A DNA stretch of 64,000 bases. It comes from Franzmannia pantelleriensis. GTDB lineage: Bacteria > Pseudomonadota > Gammaproteobacteria > Pseudomonadales > Halomonadaceae. A program made the position numbers and the translations under genes. Below are positions 8,008 through 15,364 of the stretch, in pieces (the first letter of the stretch is position 1; every line of letters begins with the position of its first letter). Where the stretch lies: positions 1 through 64,000 of the forward strand of contig NZ_FNGH01000008.1 of assembly GCF_900102875.1 (NCBI RefSeq), read 5' to 3'. The notes below the pieces were generated by a model. It ran no database searches and was not told the DNA's origin. It saw only the letters and a list, made by a program, of their open reading frames with translations.

Positions 8008-8112
8008 TTAAATCAGGCCTGGGCCGTCAGTGCATTCGGGGGATTGAAGGCAGGCCTCTAGAGAACCGGCAACTATATCCATGTTAATTTGACAGAGAGT
8101 ATCTTGTGTCAT
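8008..8112 (-). CDS. 34-residue acidic peptide, candidate modified-peptide precursor
   Basis: A short gene starts at 8112 behind GAGGTG (6 bases from ATG). The peptide begins MTQDTLCQINMD and ends SPECTDGPGLI. It has three Cys (7, 21, 27), five acidic residues (Asp4, Asp12, Glu19, Glu26, Asp29) and no Lys, Arg or His, so net charge is about -5. It has no transmembrane or signal segment. It is the first gene before the oxygenase and MFS exporter, in the same A+T-rich block and separated from them by a strong hairpin. I infer a ribosomally made precursor whose Asp/Asn or Cys residues are modified. A simple regulatory leader peptide is the alternative. Confidence 0.55.
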   Translation of the reverse strand: MTQDTLCQINMDIVAGSLEACLQSPECTDGPGLI

Positions 8113-8188
8113 GTTGCACCTCACTTTTGGCTTGGTTTTTTCTTCCGGCGCACAGTTTGTGTAGCGCCATAAAAGGTATAGCAATCAT
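8084..8188 (-). CDS. Possible 34-codon upstream ORF overlapping the peptide gene
   Basis: An ATG at 8188 preceded by GAGGTGAAA opens a second 34-residue frame (MIAIPFMALHKLCAGRKNQA at its start, basic, ending SLSN) that overlaps the start of the acidic peptide gene by 29 bases. The ribosome site is good. It may couple translation into the next gene or be a second peptide. Only the ribosome site and position support it. Confidence 0.25.
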   Translation of the reverse strand: MIAIPFMALHKLCAGRKNQAKSEVQHDTRYSLSN

Positions 8189-8210
8189 TTTCACCTCGAT
8201 GCATAAGAAT

Positions 8211-8243
8211 AATATGACATATTATGTAAGAAATTTCTTACAT
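8211..8243. promoter_or_regulatory. Tandem palindromes in the promoter of the peptide operon
   Basis: Bases 8224-8243 are a perfect 20-bp palindrome with half-site ATGTAAGAAA. It abuts a second dyad AATATG-A-CATATT at 8211-8223. Both lie about 100-130 bp upstream of the acidic peptide start, in the most A+T-rich part of the block. A dimeric regulator probably binds here; no regulator gene lies in the block, so it would be encoded elsewhere. Confidence 0.65.
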
Positions 8244-8613
8244 TAGTGAGATATGTGCTGGCACACTGTCTTTTTTAAGACTAGCCGCCCGGTTAACGCT
8301 ATTGCTGGAGGGCACGTTAAGGCCCTCCCGGAGAGGCCAACGTTCTATATTGCCATTGCGCATGTGCTTATGCCTCTGGCTCGGGTGTTTCACCAAGGGG
8401 CGACAGCATGCCGTAGTTGCTACTACAGCTCGGTAAGATGGACCTGAGCCAAGAGGCCGCCGGAAGGCAGCACGCCACCTGGATGGTGAGTGGTGGGGAG
8501 GTCGACTATCGTGAGTAGAGGAAGGGAGGCCGTCATCCAGGTTGAGGATCATGCTCGCGGGGTTGCCTTGGAAGCAGGCGGCCGCCGGGTGATCGCGGGG
8601 CAGGGGCCGCACC
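8244..8613. other. Intergenic region, no gene recognised
   Basis: G+C rises back to the chromosomal level here, marking the right edge of the A+T-rich block. An inverted repeat GGAGGGC/GCCCTCC at 8307-8328 can form a 7-bp hairpin but has no T-run. Short open frames on both strands show no recognisable protein. Confidence 0.5.
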
Positions 8614-9165
8614 ATGGAACGCATCCGGCATATCCATTCCATCACCAAGCGCCTGATCATCATGACGACCATCGCGGTTGCCGTGCTGGGCGGTATCTTC
8701 GCGCTGACCTACTTTTTCGATCAGCGGTTTTTGGTGACCTGGGCCGTTCCCCTGTGCGGCATCATTGGCGGCTTCGTCAGTATTCAGCAGCGTTTGAACA
8801 CGGTTACCGATGAAGAACTCGCGCTGCTGGATGCCTCACTGTTTCAGATCCTGCTGGTGCCGATCTTTGGCGGCGTCTTCGCACTGGTGCTCTACCTGGT
8901 GTTCCTCTCCGGCATCGTCTCCGGTGATCTCTTTCCCCAGTTTTCCTTTCCGCCAGAGGATGCGGGGGCGTCAGGTGACGACTTCATGCTCAGCATCTTT
9001 CGGGAAACCTACCCCAGCTCCGGGCCGGACCTGGCCAAGTTGCTGTTCTGGTCGTTCGTGGCGGGCTTCTCGGAGCGTTTCGTGCCCCAGCTGATCAGCA
9101 ATGTCACGTCGTCGGCTTCATCGACATCCCGGGGCGGCGAGCGGGATGACACGGAGGATCGCTGA
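8614..9165 (+). CDS. Membrane protein of unknown function
   Basis: The protein has 183 residues with hydrophobic segments at about 14-33, 40-56 and 78-103 and a shorter one at 142-152. The C-terminal tail is Ser/Arg/Asp-rich and hydrophilic. The start follows GGGGCAGGGG at an acceptable distance. It stands alone between the A+T-rich block and the phosphatase gene. I recognise no family; the segment RLNTVTDEELALLDASLFQI looks like a cytosolic loop. Confidence 0.65.
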   Translation: MERIRHIHSITKRLIIMTTIAVAVLGGIFALTYFFDQRFLVTWAVPLCGIIGGFVSIQQRLNTVTDEELALLDASLFQILLVPIFGGVFALVLYLVFLSGIVSGDLFPQFSFPPEDAGASGDDFMLSIFRETYPSSGPDLAKLLFWSFVAGFSERFVPQLISNVTSSASSTSRGGERDDTEDR

Positions 9166-9267
9166 GCGATCGATGCCGGCCCATCGGCATACCGGGCAAA
9201 TTTGACAGCGCCGCGCGCTCGGGCATCAATGAAGTCTTTCCTGTGGAGTGCTATGGGGGAGACGGTG

Positions 9268-10023
9268 ATGCTGAAGGCGGTACTGCTCGATATCAGTGGC
9301 GTGCTAACCGAGGACGGTGAGGCCCTGCCCGGCGCCGTGGCTGCGGTGGCGCGGCTGCAGGCCAGCGGTCTGGCGCTGCGCTTTCTGACCAACACCTCGC
9401 GCAAGACCTCGTTGGCGATACGCGATGAGCTGCAGCGGCTGGGGTTCGCCCCGGCGCCTGAGCAGGTCTTCACCGCGCCGGGGGCGATCCGCCGCTACCT
9501 CGAGCGCAGCGGGCTGCGCCCCTATCTGCTGGTGCATGAGCGGCTCGAGCCCGAATTTGCCGACCTGCCCCGCGATAACCCCAATGCGGTAGTGCTCGGT
9601 GACGCTGAGCAGCGCCTGGACTATGCCCACCTCGACGAGGCCTTCCAGCTGCTGCTGGAGGACGCGCCGCTGCTCGCCGTGGGCAGCAACCGCTATTTTC
9701 GCCAGGCCGGTGCCCTGCACCTGGACGCGGGGCCCTTCGTGCGAGCCCTGGAATATGCCGCCGGCATCGAGGCCAGGGTGCTGGGGAAACCCTCCGGCGA
9801 TTTCTTTCATGCCGTGCTCGACGAGCTTGGCGTGGCGCCCGATGAAGCGCTGATGGTGGGCGATGATGTGGAGTGCGACGTGGTCGCCGCCATGGACATT
9901 GGCCTGCAGGCCTGCTTGATCCGCTCAGGTAAGTATCGCTCGGGGGACGAGGCGCAGGCCCCCCAGGCACGCTGTGAGGCGAGCCTGGCCGAGCTGGTCG
10001 ATACGCTGCTGGAGACGCGCTAG
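9268..10023 (+). CDS. HAD-superfamily IIA hydrolase, phospholysine phosphohistidine phosphatase (LHPP)-like
   Basis: This cytosolic phosphatase of 251 residues keeps most HAD motifs: motif I LLDISGVL (nucleophile Asp, with the usual second Asp replaced by Ser-Gly as in LHPP), motif II LTNTSRKT, the Lys of motif III in VLGKPSGDFF, and motif IV MVGDDVECDVVAAMDIG. The cap lies between motifs II and III, which defines subclass IIA. The start at 9268 is chosen because GGGGGA precedes it and the fold begins at once. The natural substrate is unknown; LHPP-type enzymes act on pyrophosphate and N-P bonds. Confidence 0.85.
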   Translation: MLKAVLLDISGVLTEDGEALPGAVAAVARLQASGLALRFLTNTSRKTSLAIRDELQRLGFAPAPEQVFTAPGAIRRYLERSGLRPYLLVHERLEPEFADLPRDNPNAVVLGDAEQRLDYAHLDEAFQLLLEDAPLLAVGSNRYFRQAGALHLDAGPFVRALEYAAGIEARVLGKPSGDFFHAVLDELGVAPDEALMVGDDVECDVVAAMDIGLQACLIRSGKYRSGDEAQAPQARCEASLAELVDTLLETR

Positions 10024-10160
10024 CCGCGCGGTAGGGAAGTAGTGCTGGCCGCTTCCCCTAGATCGAGGTGCTGGCCGTGTTGCTTTTACAGGCGCTGGCG
10101 AGGATGCTTTATTGAGCAAATGCCGAACGTCACCGATAGGAACCCGTCGAGGAACGCGCT

Positions 10161-10775
10161 ATGCCGCTGGAACTGTGGCTCTCTTTCTGCCTGGCTTCGC
10201 TGTTGATCATCGCTTCTCCTGGCCCCGCCGTGGCGCTGCTGGTCACCACCGGGGTCAACCGTGGGCGCCGTGCCGCTCTGGCCATGCTGCCGGGCTTCTT
10301 CCTGGGCGACTTGCTGGCCATGACCCTGTCATTCGCCGGGGTCGGGGCGCTGCTGATGGCTTCCGCCGAGCTGTTCCAGCTGTTCAAGTGGCTCGGGGCG
10401 GCCTATCTGCTCTACCTGGGCATCAAGATGTGGCGCGAGGCCGGCCAACTGGGCGACCTGCAGCCAACGGGGGCGGACATTCGGCTGGGCACGGCTAAGG
10501 CGTTTCTGGTTACCGCGCTGAATCCCAAGAGCCTGGCGTTCTTCATGGCCTTCATGCCGCAGTTCGTGGCGCCGGGCCAGCCCCTGCTGCCGCAGCTGGC
10601 GATCCTGTTCTCGACTTTTCTGGCCCTCGGCGTGCTCAGCGATCTCGCCTTCACCTTCCTGGCCACCAGCGGTGGGCGGATGCTGAGCGCACGGCTACGT
10701 CGCATCCTGCACCGCACCGGCGCCGGCAGCCTGATCGGGGCGAGCGCCCTGGTCGCTGCCATGCGACGGCCTTGA
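10161..10775 (+). CDS. LysE/RhtB family amino-acid exporter
   Basis: The 204-residue protein has six hydrophobic segments and the family's N-terminal signature SPGPAVALLVTTGVNRGRRAAL, followed by LFQLFKWLGAAYLLYLGIKMWR and ALNPKSLAFFMAFMPQFV. RhtB proteins export homoserine, threonine, Leu or other small metabolites by proton antiport. Length is typical. It lies downstream of the HAD gene with its own ribosome site (GAGGAACG). A paralogue left 3'-end remnants on both sides of the abiE genes at 33.9 and 35.8 kb. Confidence 0.88.
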   Translation: MPLELWLSFCLASLLIIASPGPAVALLVTTGVNRGRRAALAMLPGFFLGDLLAMTLSFAGVGALLMASAELFQLFKWLGAAYLLYLGIKMWREAGQLGDLQPTGADIRLGTAKAFLVTALNPKSLAFFMAFMPQFVAPGQPLLPQLAILFSTFLALGVLSDLAFTFLATSGGRMLSARLRRILHRTGAGSLIGASALVAAMRRP

Positions 10776-10801
10776 GGGGGCGCGCCTCCGCTAAGTACGC
10801 A

Positions 10802-10978
10802 TCAAGCACGCGGGATTTTCTTCAGGCGCTGGTCGGCGCGTTTCACCGTTTTCATCTTCTCGGGCCGCTTCATGGCTTTCCAGTGGCGTATCTCGTCAAC
10901 CGTGCGGCCGCAGCCGACACACAGATCGCCTTTCAGTTGGCAGACCGAGACGCACGGGCTTTCGATCTTCTTGGCCAT
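10802..10978 (-). CDS. DUF1289 small Cys-rich protein
   Basis: The protein has 58 residues, starting MAKKIESPCVSVCQLKGDLC and then VGCGRTVDEIRHW, the spaced Cys pattern (C-x3-C-x6-C-x2-C-G-R-T) and E-I-x-x-W of DUF1289 proteins, thought to hold a metal or cluster. The basic tail is rich in Lys. Its ATG directly follows the stop of the gene at 10979, so the two are co-translated. Function of the family is unknown. Confidence 0.85.
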   Translation of the reverse strand: MAKKIESPCVSVCQLKGDLCVGCGRTVDEIRHWKAMKRPEKMKTVKRADQRLKKIPRA

Positions 10979-11344
10979 TCAGTGCCTCGTTGGCTTGCTG
11001 CGTAGCCGCCGCTGCCAGTCGCCGCCGTGCTCTCGCTGGCAGTCCTCTTCGCTGTCGACATCGAGATGCCGCGAGGCGTCGCTAACATCCACGCCAGCGT
11101 CGGCCAGTGCTTCGGCGGTCAGGTCATTGATGCTGTGTCGGGCCTCGCCCTTGAGCGCCTGCGCCAGGTTGACGTGGGTGTCGAACACCCAGGTCACCAC
11201 CAGGCTTTCGGGGAAGCGCTGATAATCCACCTCGTGGGTCAACCAGCAGAAGCCGGGCAGCTGAGGCTTGGCCTGCTCGCAGGCATGGGTCAGCGCAGCG
11301 CTCAAGCGGCGCTCCATCTTGCCGCGCGCTTTCTTGGCAATCAT
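10979..11344 (-). CDS. Conserved hypothetical protein
   Basis: The protein has 121 residues with no membrane segment. Its centre reads FCWLTHEVDYQRFPESLVVT, then WVFDTHVNLAQAL, and near the end SEEDCQREHGGDWQRRL. It resembles a gammaproteobacterial family often labelled Fis-family regulator, but no helix-turn-helix is evident and I do not assign a function. It is immediately followed by the DUF1289 gene. Confidence 0.7.
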   Translation of the reverse strand: MIAKKARGKMERRLSAALTHACEQAKPQLPGFCWLTHEVDYQRFPESLVVTWVFDTHVNLAQALKGEARHSINDLTAEALADAGVDVSDASRHLDVDSEEDCQREHGGDWQRRLRSKPTRH

Positions 11345-11360
11345 TGCGTCTCCATTGGGG

Positions 11361-12377
11361 TTAACCGGATACGGGAAACAGTCCCGCGAAGCCCTTGTCG
11401 GTGCCGAAGGCCAGCCAGGCGCCGTCGGCGGACCAGGCCATGGTGGTCACCGCGCCGTGTCCCGGCGGCTTGATCACCACTTCCTGATCCTTTTCGATGT
11501 CGGCCACGGTGACCTGGCCGTCATCGTAACCGATCCCGAGAAGGGGGTACTGTGGATCTCCCGCCACGGCCGTGACCAGTGCACGCTCGTTGTCGCCAGG
11601 GGTCTTTGGGGTGTGGCCACGGGGGCCCTTGCGGCCTTTGAACGGCCAGCAAGGGGCGCAGTTGGAACCGCTGGTGGCCAGGTAGTGCCCGCCATTGAAC
11701 CACGACCAGGATTTTACCTTGGTGGCGTAGCCACTCATATAGAGGTCGTCGTTATCTTCCAGCCGCCAGCCACGAATACAATCCTCCTGCATGGCCGAGA
11801 GCACGAAGCGTGCGTTGGGGCTCCAGGTCACCGAGAGGTGCGAGCCCGGGCATGTCAGCGCTACCGGCGAGGCATCGGCGGAGCGCGTAGAGCAGAGGGT
11901 GACGCCGCCATAGTGGGCTACCGCGATGCGGTGACCGTCCGGCGAGAAGCAGATACCGCCGACCGTACTGGGAAACTCGCGGATGATGTCGTCGCGGCCC
12001 GCAGCGAAGAGGTGCAGGCGCTTGCCTTCGGAGCAGGCGACGACCCCGTTGGAGTGGCTGGCGACGTGGTCGACCCAGCGCCCGGGGAAGGTGGCCAGCG
12101 CCTGTATGCTGCCGTCCATGCCGAGTTGCACGCAGCGCCCATCGTCACCGCCGCTCACGAAGCCCGTGCCCGGGGCGGGGGCCATGCTCAGTGCCATGTC
12201 ATCGTGTACTTCGACACGCTGTGGTGTTTGCGAGGCGCCGGCGGGCAGCAGCCGCAGGCTACCGTCGCCGAGGGCAAAGGCGAGGTTGTTCGAGGCATCG
12301 AAGCATGCCGAGAGAATATAGGCCGACCACTGCCACTGGTGACCCAGTTGCTCGAGGATCGAGGCGGGCTGATTCAT
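11361..12377 (-). CDS. WD40-repeat beta-propeller protein paired with COG0523 GTPase
   Basis: The 338-residue protein has about seven WD40-like blades, for example STVGGICFSPDGHRIAVAHY, HLSVTWSPNARFVLSAMQ and HGAVTTMAWSADGAWLAFGT. There is no signal peptide, so it is cytosolic. The start overlaps the stop of the upstream COG0523 gene by 4 bases (ATGA), so the two are translated together. The tight pairing suggests a partner or client in metal insertion, an inference. A Cys-Pro-rich loop (SGSNCAPCWPFKG) is unusual for a propeller and could bind metal. Confidence 0.8.
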   Translation of the reverse strand: MNQPASILEQLGHQWQWSAYILSACFDASNNLAFALGDGSLRLLPAGASQTPQRVEVHDDMALSMAPAPGTGFVSGGDDGRCVQLGMDGSIQALATFPGRWVDHVASHSNGVVACSEGKRLHLFAAGRDDIIREFPSTVGGICFSPDGHRIAVAHYGGVTLCSTRSADASPVALTCPGSHLSVTWSPNARFVLSAMQEDCIRGWRLEDNDDLYMSGYATKVKSWSWFNGGHYLATSGSNCAPCWPFKGRKGPRGHTPKTPGDNERALVTAVAGDPQYPLLGIGYDDGQVTVADIEKDQEVVIKPPGHGAVTTMAWSADGAWLAFGTDKGFAGLFPVSG

Positions 12378-13360
12378 GCTTGCTCCGACGCCACACGAGG
12401 CTTGGAAACGCAGGCATCGAAACCGGCCTGGAGCTTGTCGGCATCGAGGTCGCGGCCGATGAACACCAGTCGGCTGTGGCGCGCTTCATCGGGCTGCCAG
12501 GGCTGGGTCGGGATGCCGTTGGCCAGCATATGCACGCTCTGGAAGACGTAGCGCTGCTCCTGGCCCAGCAGGTCGAGAATGCCCTTGCAGCGCAGGATAT
12601 TGACACCGTCGATGCGTAGCACGTCGGCAATCCAGCGATCGAATCGCTCGGGAAGTAGCGGGCGGGTGGCCGTCAGCGAGATGCTCTTGACCTGCTCGTC
12701 ATGCTCGTGCGCGTGCTCCTCGGAGAGGAACTCCGGCTCCAGGGAGATGATCCGCTCCAGGTCGAACGCCCCCAGGCCGATGACCTGGTCCAGCTCGATG
12801 TCGCAGTGGTTGGCGGCGATGATGCGGGTGTAGGGGTTGATCGAGAGGATGCGACGCTCGAGGGCCTGGCGCTCGTCGTCGTCGACGAGGTCGACTTTGT
12901 TGAGCACGACGACATCGGCAAAGGCGACCTGCTCGGCGGCTTCGGGGCTGTCGTCGAGCCGGGCCGGCAGGTGCTTGGCATCGACGACGGTTACCACGGC
13001 GTCCAGCGTCGTCTTGCTGCGCACATCGTCATCGACGAAGAAGGTCTGGGCCACCGGCGCGGGGTCGGCTAATCCGGTGGTCTCGATGATCACCGCGTCG
13101 AAGCGGTCGATGCGTTTCATCAGGCCTGAAATGATGCGAATCAGGTCTCCGCGAACGGTGCAGCAGATGCAGCCGTTGTTCATTTCGAAGACTTCTTCGT
13201 CGGCACCGACCACCAAATCGTTGTCGATGCCCAGTTCGCCGAATTCATTGACGATCACGGCATAGCGCTTGCCGTGATCCTCGGCAAGAATGCGGTTGAG
13301 CAGCGTTGTCTTGCCTGCCCCCAGATAGCCTGTCAGGACGGTAACCGGGACGTTAGCCAT
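12374..13360 (-). CDS. COG0523 (CobW/ZigA-type) G3E GTPase, zinc metallochaperone
   Basis: This 328-residue cytosolic GTPase has Walker A GYLGAGKTTLL, the family metal site GCICCTVRGDL (CxCC), the switch ETTGLADPAP, NKVDLV for guanine binding, and a His-rich loop EEHAHEHDEQ before the C-terminal CobW_C domain. COG0523 proteins deliver Zn(II) or other metals to client enzymes using GTP. The start at 13360 is chosen because the fold begins there and the longer frame lacks a ribosome site. A Zur-like box lies 39-54 bases upstream, so induction by zinc limitation is likely. A second COG0523 gene is in the zur operon at 48139. Confidence 0.88.
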   Translation of the reverse strand: MANVPVTVLTGYLGAGKTTLLNRILAEDHGKRYAVIVNEFGELGIDNDLVVGADEEVFEMNNGCICCTVRGDLIRIISGLMKRIDRFDAVIIETTGLADPAPVAQTFFVDDDVRSKTTLDAVVTVVDAKHLPARLDDSPEAAEQVAFADVVVLNKVDLVDDDERQALERRILSINPYTRIIAANHCDIELDQVIGLGAFDLERIISLEPEFLSEEHAHEHDEQVKSISLTATRPLLPERFDRWIADVLRIDGVNILRCKGILDLLGQEQRYVFQSVHMLANGIPTQPWQPDEARHSRLVFIGRDLDADKLQAGFDACVSKPRVASEQA

Positions 13361-13398
13361 GGTGGTGCTCCAGATCGTAGTCGAATGGGCTTCACTCA

Positions 13399-13414
13399 TT
13401 ACGATATAACATAG
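13399..13414 (-). promoter_or_regulatory. Zur-like box upstream of the WD40/COG0523 operon
   Basis: On the minus strand the site reads CTATGTTATATCGTAA. It shares ATGTTATA with the two perfect palindromes TATGTTATAACATA at 47664 and 49424, but its right half is degenerate. Position and the zinc-chaperone gene behind it support Zur control. Confidence 0.6.
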
Positions 13415-13524
13415 CATCTGGAGGCGTTTGGCTCATACCGCTCGCAGGTGTCGCAACGTCGAGTCTACCGGAGACTCCGGTGCCCACCCCGAGAGGGAGC
13501 TGCCGATAGCGGTGTTGAGCGACG

Positions 13525-14112
13525 TTAGGGGGCCTTGGCCAAGCGACGTGCGGCCTCGACGACGGATGCGCGGCGCCGTTCCCGGTCCTTGTCGTCGTCA
13601 TCTCCGGTCAGCATGCGCGCGATCTGTGGCATGTTGGACCAACAGCCGGCAAGCGCCAGCACGAGGAATGTCAGATGATCGGCGTCGAACGCTGTCGTGA
13701 TCGCACCACGCCGCTGTCCGTCTTCGACGAATGTCGTCTTAGCGCCGTAGTATTCGCGTCGAAGCGCTTCGTCCGGGACATCACCCGTGAAGATCAGCCC
13801 TTCCCAACGTAGCAACCGGCTGAGCTCGGGATGCTCACAGTGGTAGTCGAAGGCTCGACCGGCATAGTCTCCAATGTCTTCGTCGGCAGACGACTGTGCA
13901 GCCAGCGCGACCTTAGCGAGTTCGCTGCGCAGGACCGCGGCAAACAGGTTGCGCTTGTCGCCGAAATAGTTATAGATGCGCTCCTTGTTGACGCCTGCGG
14001 ATTTTGCGATGCGCTCTACCGTAGCCGCGTCAGGGCCGAACTGTGCAAACTCAGCGACGGCCGCCTCCAGAATCTTCCTCTTCGTCCCTTCTACATCCCA
14101 CGCCATGGCCAT
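13525..14112 (-). CDS. TetR family transcriptional regulator
   Basis: The protein has 195 residues. The N-terminal HTH is typical: KRKILEAAVAEFAQFGPDAA, then TVERIAKSAGVNKERIYNYFGDKRNLFAAV. The C-terminal ligand domain is of the TetR_C type with LSRLLRWEGLIF. The start at 14112 (MAMAWDVEGT) is chosen because longer frames add about 43 residues without family features. It is divergent from the metallo-beta-lactamase-fold gene at 14277 and the intervening 160 bp probably hold the operator, so it likely represses that operon. Confidence 0.85.
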   Translation of the reverse strand: MAMAWDVEGTKRKILEAAVAEFAQFGPDAATVERIAKSAGVNKERIYNYFGDKRNLFAAVLRSELAKVALAAQSSADEDIGDYAGRAFDYHCEHPELSRLLRWEGLIFTGDVPDEALRREYYGAKTTFVEDGQRRGAITTAFDADHLTFLVLALAGCWSNMPQIARMLTGDDDDKDRERRRASVVEAARRLAKAP

Positions 14113-14276
14113 ACACCTTACCCAAAGGGGTTGTGATAGCACGAAATTCGATCTACTCTCAACTCCAACGTTGTAGTTGGAAATTGACGTGGTGACGTTG
14201 AACGTTGTTCGCAAGGTCTCAGGGTGGTCGGAAGTAACCACTACCGTAGCTGCTATGCGCTGAAGGCAGAGTGCCC

Positions 14277-15338
14277 ATGAACAGACGAAGCTTTCTCAAG
14301 ACGATGGGCGTTGCCTCCGTCGCGGCCGGTGGATTCGGAACCGCTTATGCAATGAGAGACAATCCCTATTATCAAGGTCCTGTGAGTGATCACTTCGACG
14401 GGCTGCGTTTCTTCAATCCAGGCGGTACCGAGCCACCGGGAGTGCTGGACCTTGCGCGCTGGCAGGCCACCAGCAGCGCTAGTCCATGGCCGGAGGCCTG
14501 GCCGCAGAAAACCACGAGTGCCCTTCCCGTCGAGCGCGTATCCGGCGACGAACTCCGCGCGACAATGGTGGGTCACGCGACCATTCTCCTTCAGGTCAGG
14601 GGAGTGAATATTCTCACTGACCCCGTTTACTCTCGTCGCACCTCACCTGTTTCCTTTGCCGGGCCGCAGCGCGTCAATGCGCCGGGCATCCGGTTCGAGG
14701 ACCTGCCACCGATTGACCTGGTGCTCGTCACCCACAGTCATTATGACCATCTCGATCTAGCGACGCTGGAGCGTTTGCACGCGATTCACGATCCACTCGT
14801 CGTCACGCCGCTCGGCAATGACACCATCATCCGCAATGCCATCCCAGCAATGCGCGTTCATGCGCAGGATTGGGGCGACGTAACGGAATGGGGCCCAGTG
14901 TCGATCCATTGTGAGCCGGCACATCACTGGTCGGCCCGCAACCTATGGGATCGCCGGATGGCGCTGTGGGCCTCATTCGTGGTCGAGACACCGGCTGGCA
15001 ACATCTACCACGTCGGCGACACAGGCTTTCATTCGGGCAACAACTACTGCGCCGCTCTTGAAAAACATGGCGGCTTCCGCCTCGCAAATCTCCCCATCGG
15101 CGCCTACGAGCCGCGCTGGTTCATGGAGTCCCAGCATCAAAACCCGGAAGAAGCCGTTCAGGGCATGATGCTGTGCGGCGCGCGTAACGCCATCGGCCAC
15201 CATTGGGGCAGTTTTCAATTGACGGATGAAGCCGTCGAGCAGCCTCGCCAGGATCTGCATGATGCCCTGTCTCGAGCAGCGATATCGCAAGAGCGGTTTC
15301 GCGCACTGCTGCCAGGCGATACCTGGGTGGTGCCCTGA
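14277..15338 (+). CDS. Tat-exported metallo-beta-lactamase-fold hydrolase (UlaG/NAPE-PLD-like)
   Basis: The 353-residue protein begins MNRRSFLKTMGVASVAAGGF, a Tat signal. The zinc-binding motif HSHYDHLD follows at about residue 155, with further ligands in EPAHHW, HVGDTGFH and AIGHHWGSF. This arrangement is that of the broad NAPE-PLD/UlaG branch of Zn-dependent hydrolases. It likely works in the periplasm. The gene is divergent from a TetR regulator and 26 bases upstream of an aldo/keto reductase gene, so the three form a regulated module. Substrate is unknown. Confidence 0.82.
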   Translation: MNRRSFLKTMGVASVAAGGFGTAYAMRDNPYYQGPVSDHFDGLRFFNPGGTEPPGVLDLARWQATSSASPWPEAWPQKTTSALPVERVSGDELRATMVGHATILLQVRGVNILTDPVYSRRTSPVSFAGPQRVNAPGIRFEDLPPIDLVLVTHSHYDHLDLATLERLHAIHDPLVVTPLGNDTIIRNAIPAMRVHAQDWGDVTEWGPVSIHCEPAHHWSARNLWDRRMALWASFVVETPAGNIYHVGDTGFHSGNNYCAALEKHGGFRLANLPIGAYEPRWFMESQHQNPEEAVQGMMLCGARNAIGHHWGSFQLTDEAVEQPRQDLHDALSRAAISQERFRALLPGDTWVVP

Positions 15339-15364
15339 AACCCAAAAGGAAAGAGGAGTACACA

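Noticed and set aside
8307-8328. GGAGGGC/GCCCTCC inverted repeat as a terminator
   Set aside because: Stem only 7 bp and no T-run on either side; no gene ends close by.
8238-8672. 144-codon minus-strand frame
   Set aside because: No ribosome site or recognisable fold; overlaps the start of the membrane-protein gene on the other strand.
11268-12551. 427-codon plus-strand frame over the WD40 and GTPase genes
   Set aside because: Shadow; the minus strand shows both real proteins with motifs and coupled start and stop.
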